Below are positions 57,632 to 64,000 of a stretch of 64,000 bases of DNA, one piece after another. Positions within the stretch are counted from its first letter, which is position 1. The number at the start of each line of letters is the position of its first letter. The notes below the pieces were generated by a model. It was not told where the DNA came from, searched no databases, and saw only the letters and a list, made by a program, of their open reading frames with translations. The stretch covers positions 1 to 64,000 of the forward strand of contig JAKJXP020000060.1 of the NCBI GenBank assembly GCA_022225965.2, in the 5' to 3' direction. Source of the DNA: Diatrype stigma. Lineage: Eukaryota; Ascomycota; Sordariomycetes; Xylariales; Diatrypaceae. The position numbers were made by a program, and so were the translations under genes.

Positions 57632-59353
57632 ATGTCTATCTCCAAGTCCCTCGTTATTTCCCTCCTGGCAGCGGCTAAGGTGTTTGCAACCATACCGCAA
57701 TACCTCGCGCCAGCTCAGGACATCAACTCTCCTTCAAGCCAAAGCGCGAGAGACCCGCTCCAACAACTTGGGGCCAACGGGCCCTGGTATGCTGGTAAGA
57801 TGCTTCTTCGACCAATGTTGGGATGGCAATTGGCGAGATTAATCATGTACATAGGCCCGAATATATTCGGTATTTCTGCAGATCCGCCTGAGAATTGCTA
57901 TGTCGAACAGGCGGCGTATATCTCGAGACACGGATCTAGGTACCCCGACCAAGGTGCCTATGATGGATGGGTATCGATGTACGAGAGGGTCTGTCCAAAT
58001 ATAAGCACCTAACATGTTTTGACAGTATGTTGATCGAAACTGTAGTTCCAATCCGCCAACTATACAGCCACCGGAAGCTTAGCCTTCCTGTCAACGTGGC
58101 AGCCTGTCCTGGCGGATCCGGCTCTGCAGATCGCTCAGGAAAACCCGACGGGAGCGAAGGAAGCGTATGATTTCGGATACACGCTGAGGACAAGGTACTT
58201 TCCTGGTATTATATCCCGGTGGCTGGTGTACCCCCGACTAACTGTCAAGGGCAGGTATCCGGATCTTTACCGTCCCGGGGACGAATTCATGGTATGGGCC
58301 AACAACTACACGCGGGTGCTACAGACAGCATCGATGTTCGTGCGGGGGTTCCTCGGCTTCGCGGCCGCGCAGAACGGAAGTGTAGTGTCCGTAACATCCA
58401 AGGGCTTTCCCGCGGCCGTCGGCGACTCCCTTGCACCATCGGACATGTGTCCCGCATTCAAGGACACGGAGGGCGGCGACTTCAAGACCACCTGGGACGC
58501 GATCTGGATCCCGCCGGTCCTGAAGCGCCTCCAAGGGCTGATCGGAGGCAACCTCACGCTGACGGCTTCCGACGTGAGCCAGATGCCGTACCTCTGCGGT
58601 TTCGAGAGCCACGCGACGGGCCGGCTGTCGCCGTGGTGCGGCGTGCTGACCGACGCCGAGCTCGCGCAGTACGAATACGCTAACGACCTGCGGTACTACT
58701 ACGGCGTGGGGCCGGGGACCGACCTGCCCCGGAAGATGATGACTCCCTTCTTGAACGCGCTGGTTGGCCTGCTGCAGAAAGGGGGATTGGGTGATGGGAC
58801 CACGCCCCTCATGGGCACCAAGGCCGACGGGTCGAGCTTCGAGCTGCCCAGGCTTCTCGTCTCCTTCCTCAACGACGGCCAACTGACCGAGCTCATCACC
58901 ACGAGCGGCATCTTCGACGCGCAGCGTCCGCTTTCGCCGACGGAGAAGGACGACAGCCGGCTGTGGGTCGGCTCGCGGTTCGTCACCATGCGAGGCACCA
59001 TTGCCTTCGAGCGCCTGAACTGCGTCGTCGGTGACGGTGGCGGCCGCGGCCGCGGTGACTACCCTCGTTACAGCAAGCCCGGCTCTGACCCTATGGCGAC
59101 GATGACGAACGCTACGTACGTCCGCGTGCGGTTGAACGACGCTGTCTACCCGCTGCCGTTCTGCAGAGACGGGCCCGGATCCTCGTGTCCGCTTAATAAT
59201 TATGCTAGATATGTCTCGGATAAGTACGTGGCCGAGGGCGATTGGATCTCCAACTGCAACGTGACGGTCACGGGGGAGACGCCAGAGGTGGTCAAAGGCG
59301 CAAGCTTCTTTACTGACCTGCGCAATCCATGGGTTACGGAGATCGTGCCGTGA
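57632..59353 (+). CDS. Secreted histidine acid phosphatase (phytase-related), altered HD motif
   Basis: Family members hydrolyse phosphate esters outside the cell by way of a phospho-histidine. Four exons (57632-57794, 57855-57988, 58046-58194, 58255-59353) join in phase to 514 aa. A signal peptide (MSISKSLVISLLAAAKVFA) begins the protein, and the nucleophile motif RHGSRYP occupies residues 79-85 with His80. The second catalytic motif, normally His-Asp, reads Asn355-Asp356 (SFLNDGQ) at the aligned position. The acid is kept, the histidine is not, so activity may be changed. Several N-glycosylation sites (NYT, NGS, NLT, NAT, NVT) are visible. The donor of intron 2 (GTCTGT) is unusual; an alternative earlier GTATCG donor is also in phase. 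An E-box lies upstream. Confidence 0.85.
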
Positions 59354-59983
59354 TGCTATTGTCGGACCTAGAGATTGAGCTGAATTACCTTATTGTTCGT
59401 CTTCGGTCCGTGATTCCTTGCTTGTAGCTTGTGCAACTGTAGCATTGCTCCTCAAGGCTCTACAAATTGACGAAGTCAAATACCAAGCCATTTCAGCCCC
59501 CATATTCATTAAACCCCTTCTAGGGTTTCTTGGCCGCAGCATGCCTGTCCACCGCTGTCATCACCATAAGCATGCCAGGTGATCATATACGGCTAGACTA
59601 TCATTCTCAGTTACAGCCACAAGTCGAAATATTGTCGCCGGGGCTGAGCTCAAGTTGGAGTGGACCTCATCCTGACCCCCTCCATCACAGTAGAATTTGA
59701 TTCGTCGATAATAACATATCATTTACTAGTGAGTGGTCGTTATTCGAGCTGTAATGCGTACTCGAGCCCCCACCGAAATCTGACAGTACATATATAGCGT
59801 CACTGCTACCCATGCAATTACAACGTCAGCTCAGCAATATAACTTGAGGCAGGCTAACAGACGGTTCTATTACTAAGAAGACAATACCTTCCCCAACCAA
59901 AGCTCTCTGGTGATTCCCAGCTCCTGTGTCTTTCTTCATCTCGCCCAACTATTCAAAATCAGCTGGGCCTGGATTTTGACTCC
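59354..59983. other. Spacer between phosphatase and HET genes
   Basis: No gene is visible in 0.63 kb. Confidence 0.5.
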
Positions 59984-62114
59984 ATGAATAAAGGAGCCCC
60001 TTCGCATCTCAGGCCGAAACGGTCGGCGCCCTCCTCCGACGATACCGGCCGTGGCTCATCACTTCAAAAGAAGAGATGGATAATAAGCGCTGGAGACCAA
60101 TCGACTACCACAGAGCTATGCGACCGGTGTAGTTCTGTGGACTGGAAAAGAATGGCCACGGTACAGGGCATTGGAATGTGGATCAGTAGACAGTTCATTC
60201 GAGAAGACCTTCTGGATTCCACCTGCCAAATATGCCGCATGATGGGAGAAATAATCCCACACAGGCTCAACGGAGAACCATTAAAGCTAGAGGCTTGGAA
60301 TGCTCAGGCAATCGTATGTCCCTCCATGCGATCAAAACGGCGCTTCGATCCTTTCGGTGTGTTCGGCCTCGCTCTAGTCAACGAAGAACAGAATTCTGGT
60401 ATCACGGCTATCAAGGCTCATCAAGTCAATTTCGCATGGTTGAAGCAATGTCTAGAGCATTGTCTGGAAGCCCATGCCTGTTGTGCGCCCAAAAAAACGC
60501 CGTCATTTCATGGATTCCAAGTCATCGACTGCGTTACTCAGAGAATTGTCGACGCTCCCCCGGGTTGCCAATATGCAGCATTGTCATACGTTTGGGGGGC
60601 TCCGGTTGAATCTGCCCATTCGAATCCTAGGACCGATGCTCTTCCTTTTTCTCAGGTGGTGAAAGACGCTATACGGGTTACAACGTCAGTTGGGTTCAGA
60701 TATCTTTGGGTTGACAAACATGTATGTTTTATCTTTCTCCTTTTGCGTGTGATATGCGTTCTTTGGGTGCTCATCAGCGTAACCACAGTGTATCGACCAG
60801 CACAACAACTCGCACAAGCAGCAGCAAATTTCACAAATGGATAAGATATATTCCAATGCTGAGATTACTATCATCGATGCTGTTGGTGCAGACGCGAGTC
60901 ATGGCCTCCCCGGAGTTGGTCCTGTTGCGCGTTGTCAACAACGGCAGGAAATCATCAAAGGTGTTCAGTTCATACAAGGCCGTCCCCCCGTGCCACAGGT
61001 ATTGCAGAAATCCCCGTGGGCTTCTCGAGGCTGGACCTTACAAGAAGGGTTCTTGTCACTACGCAGGGTAATTTTTACCAAGTATGGTGTTTCTTACCTG
61101 TGCAACAACATGCATTGGGCCGAATGGGAGAAGCTACCGCTAGATCCTTGTTCCTATCTCTCAGCAAAATCATTCAGTGCGTTCATCCCAAGCAGAGATG
61201 AAAGTACACGTAAGCATATTTTCATACGGATAAAAGAAAGCTTGGCAATGATCGAAGAATACAGCACACGCAAGCTTACATATCAAAACGATGCTTTCAA
61301 TGCATGCCGGGGCGTCCTAAGCTTCTTGCGAGACTCATCCATAAATTCTGTTTGGGGAACATTCGTCACCGACTCTTCGACTCTCAAGGCTCCAGCATCA
61401 ATATACCTTGGGTGGCGTCACAGGAGACCCGCTCAGAGGGTCAGAGAATTCCCATCCTGGTCCTTCCTCGGTTGGCAAGGCGGTATTTACGCTCTAGATG
61501 AAGGGGAATTCGCCATTCAAGCAGCACAAGCATACCTTGGAGACCGATACCTTCGGTATTGTGACTTGACCAAAATGAAAACGATCGCCCCGGACAAGAT
61601 CTTAGAGGACGAAAACAGGATGGGGCGTAGCTTCCGGTATCTGCACATAAGGGGATATGTGATTGGCCTACCCATAGTCCACATTGACTGGACGACCATC
61701 GATTGGATGCAGAAAAAGCATCCAGGGATCGGGTCCGCGGTATATGCTTCGATCAAAGTAACGAAAGATGTCAGAATGCTTGTTCCTTTGCATTCCGATA
61801 CGCAGAGCCTCCCCTCGGGCAATATGGTGGGTTTATGGACGTGCGCAGACTATCACTTCGAAAGCCACCCGAAAATGCTCGTTCTGGCAGACCATGGAGG
61901 CTTCTTCGAGAGAGTCGGGTGTATCAACACCACTAGAACACCCAGCCTAGTGGAATCTCAATACCACGACTTTGTGGTTTTCACAAATGCTGCGGGGGAG
62001 ATTCTGCCCCATTTGAAGTACAAGTACATAAAACCCGACCGCCCAAAGGTCCGATCTCCATGGGTTGTTTCATGGACTTGGAGAGCGCGAAAGAGAACCA
62101 TCATAATTCGTTAG
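59984..62114 (+). CDS. Heterokaryon-incompatibility (HET) domain protein
   Basis: Two exons (59984-60721, 60789-62114) join in phase to 687 aa. The join restores the signature: YAALSYVWG (from residue 197), then FRYLWVDKH joined to CIDQHN, and SNAEITIIDA after it. The block GWTLQEGFLS completes the HET domain. In filamentous ascomycetes such proteins can trigger cell death after fusion of incompatible hyphae, and most genomes carry dozens, so a specific partner is unknown. The N-terminal ~100 residues contain several cysteines (ELCDRCSSVDW, STCQICRMM) typical of this group. The C-terminal third has no recognised domain. Such genes are often in variable regions of the genome. Confidence 0.93.
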
Positions 62115-64000
62115 AAGGTATATGACTATAGGGCAGAGGAAAATGCTACAAGCTGGTGCGCTGAAGAGATCAACCGTGTATGCATGCTCAGGACTTGATT
62201 GGATCAGGGGCTCCATGATTGTAGGGTTACCCCTTTTCTGGCCTTCGGCGTCGAGATCTCTTCCGAATTTTTATTGATGAGTCAAGTGTGCAAAGTGAAG
62301 GCTACACATAAGAAAGATAATTGGACTCCATATCGAATGGAGCTGAGCCCCTATTATGGGGTCAAGGATGTACTTACGTAAGCAGACTATAGCCAACCGT
62401 CTTGAGAGGATGTACATTGAACTCGCGGGATATGGGAATAAAATCATCAGCAGAGTCCCGCAGCTGTCGATGGCGTCGAGCCCGGATCCGGTTCCAGCGT
62501 CGCTGCCTTGCTGGAAGCCGCCGACACTAGGATTCCAACGAGCTGCTGCGAGAAGTACATGCCTACTTTGTACTGCGGGATGGGCTCGGCGTCGTTGGTG
62601 GCCGTGCTGACAAGCGTCCCGACCTGTTGCAGGGATGGTGCGTCAGCCGGGAGCCACCTTTAGTGCGACGGCATCGGTGGCCATCTCCCCCATAATGCGC
62701 CTGATGATGTCAAAGTGGACCGTTACGGCACCGTTTTAGTCTTCAACGGCAGATCTATGGTGGCTGTTCAGTCATCGATGGTGGCTTTTTGGCCGTCGAT
62801 GGCCGGCATGAGCCCCTTGCGTTGGCTGCATCTCTCGTCGGAGCTCAGCTGCTGATTGACGAGGCGCCACGAGGTAGTAGCGCTCGACTGGGACGGCTTC
62901 TCGAGATGGAAGACTCGCATAGGCTTCCAGACAGCGCAGTAAGTGCTATAGACGCGAGTCTTCATGATGCCTGGGGTGTACATAGGTATGGTCCGGAACT
63001 AGGCGGCATATCTCGAGATCAGAAACAGATAACCCAACGTATGCATGCAACAGGCAAGATCGATTTTATTCAAGGGATTCCTCGTACACTTCGAATTAGC
63101 TATACAAACCGTCAATTCTGGGTATGAGATAGCTTGGCTTGCGTGTAGTAAACTCATCGGAATTCATCGGGAGTTGCAGGCCAAGATGACGCTACCTACG
63201 GCATTGGTCGGTCACAGCATAGCGGCTGGCGTAATGGGGCTGTCGGTGCTGTTCGCGCGGGTAATGCTCAACTACTGCGCTTTCTATTCCGCTATTGGAC
63301 ACCGATCGATGATTGAGTTGAACGCAGATCCGCTTGGTAGCTCAAGTAAAAACGCCTTGGGCTGATTCGAATAACTAATAGCTGGTTAGGGGTACTTATG
63401 GGGGTAGCATCCGAACATGCGTTAGAGAGCGGGAAGATCCGTTTTCAAGGGGGATATAACAAGCCACTTTACCGTTACCCGGTTGTGTATTACCCTCTTT
63501 TCCATATATACGTGAGAAATCTCTACAGAGCCTGGAATCTTGCAAATTTCAAATAGCAGGTCGGTGATGATCAGGGGTCGAAAATCATCCAACTACAAGC
63601 GACATCACCTTGTTTTCTCTTGATACCAAGTAATCGCACCTATGACTGCCTGAAAAGCTGCTGATACAGTTCTATATTTCACTTGTATCATTCCCAATTA
63701 GCATCTGACGGGCGAATTACACTCTGCCCCTTAACAAAGAGGCTATCATGCATATGGTCAGTATTGCTCCCATGTGTGGCGATTTCAGGGGCAACGCTAG
63801 TGGCGTTTGTAGCATCTGTAACCCTAAGCCTCCAATAGATTTAGTTACATATCTAATCATAATTCCGGCAAAGTTGGAGAGCGCAGCAATTGATGCTAAT
63901 TCTAGAAGCTGATAGAAGAGGCTTCTTGGCATGGCAGTGCCGTTGTAAGCTGTGGGTGCTGAAACGCAAGGCAGTCGATCAAGACGCAAGACCTGGGAAC
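62115..64000. other. Terminal gene-poor region
   Basis: Apart from the possible relic listed separately, only short unrelated frames are seen on either strand. A frame at 63717-63989 (minus) is hydrophobic but matches no family I know. Confidence 0.5.
62453..62840 (-). pseudogene. Frameshifted, stop-containing gene relic
   Basis: On the minus strand a protein-like text runs through in-frame stops and at least two frame changes: PAIDGQKATIDD, a TGA, TATIDLPLKTKTVP, a shift, then VHFDIIRRIMGEMATDAVALK, a further shift after KVAP, and VGTLVSTATNDAEPIPQY with about 40 more residues to a TGA. The pieces are in a consistent order and have a non-random composition, unlike the shorter frames around them. 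I do not recognise the family. Decay by point mutation and small indels next to a HET gene would fit an unstable region. Confidence 0.35.

Noticed and set aside
45181..59353. Secondary-metabolite cluster with a polyketide or non-ribosomal peptide backbone
   Set aside because: No synthase, terpene cyclase or prenyltransferase is present; gene content fits catabolism better.

Overview
The window is nuclear DNA of a filamentous ascomycete (Pezizomycotina, most likely Sordariomycetes; I cannot name the species). The evidence is short spliceosomal introns (about 50-80 nt, mostly GTAAGT...AG), fungus-specific families (anillin-like Bud4, Dbp9, a HET-domain protein, a Zn2Cys6 regulator of the Arg81 type), an intron-containing tRNA-Leu and large microsatellite-rich intergenic gaps. 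Exon joins below were checked for reading phase by hand.

Positions 1-41 kb are a conserved 'housekeeping' half: Pob3 (FACT complex, +), Bud4 (-), a small unknown gene, tRNA-Leu(CAG), a P-type H+-ATPase (-), the DEAD-box helicase Dbp9 (+), an acidic low-complexity protein with SUMO-interaction-like motifs (+), Mot1 (-) and Smc3 (+). Long spacers (about 3.1 kb at 10.8-13.9 kb, 3.6 kb at 32.8-36.4 kb) hold no gene I can support.

Positions 41-64 kb are an accessory half. A gamma-glutamylcyclotransferase-like (AIG2-like) protein and a GNAT acetyltransferase come first; the GNAT intron contains a poly-G / N / poly-C assembly gap. Then follows a compact run: an agmatinase-type ureohydrolase with a signal peptide and a C-terminal KDEL, a divergent amino-acid permease sharing a promoter rich in GATA-factor sites, a ketopantoate-reductase-family enzyme, a class II aldolase/adducin enzyme, a TauD/TfdA-type Fe(II)/2-oxoglutarate dioxygenase, an Arg81-type Zn2Cys6 transcription factor and a secreted histidine acid phosphatase with an altered HD motif. 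A HET-domain gene and a decayed gene relic follow, and the window ends in non-coding DNA.

The most interesting hypothesis is that 45.2-56.9 kb is a regulated catabolic cluster for a nitrogen-rich (arginine- or guanidino-like) compound: permease for uptake, ureohydrolase, reductase, aldolase and dioxygenase for breakdown, and its own Arg81-like regulator. This rests on gene content and order plus promoter motifs only. A second window-wide signal is the presence, inside otherwise ordinary genes, of sharply bounded blocks where almost every third codon position is G or C; in Dbp9 the block switches abruptly from CGG to CGC arginine codons.
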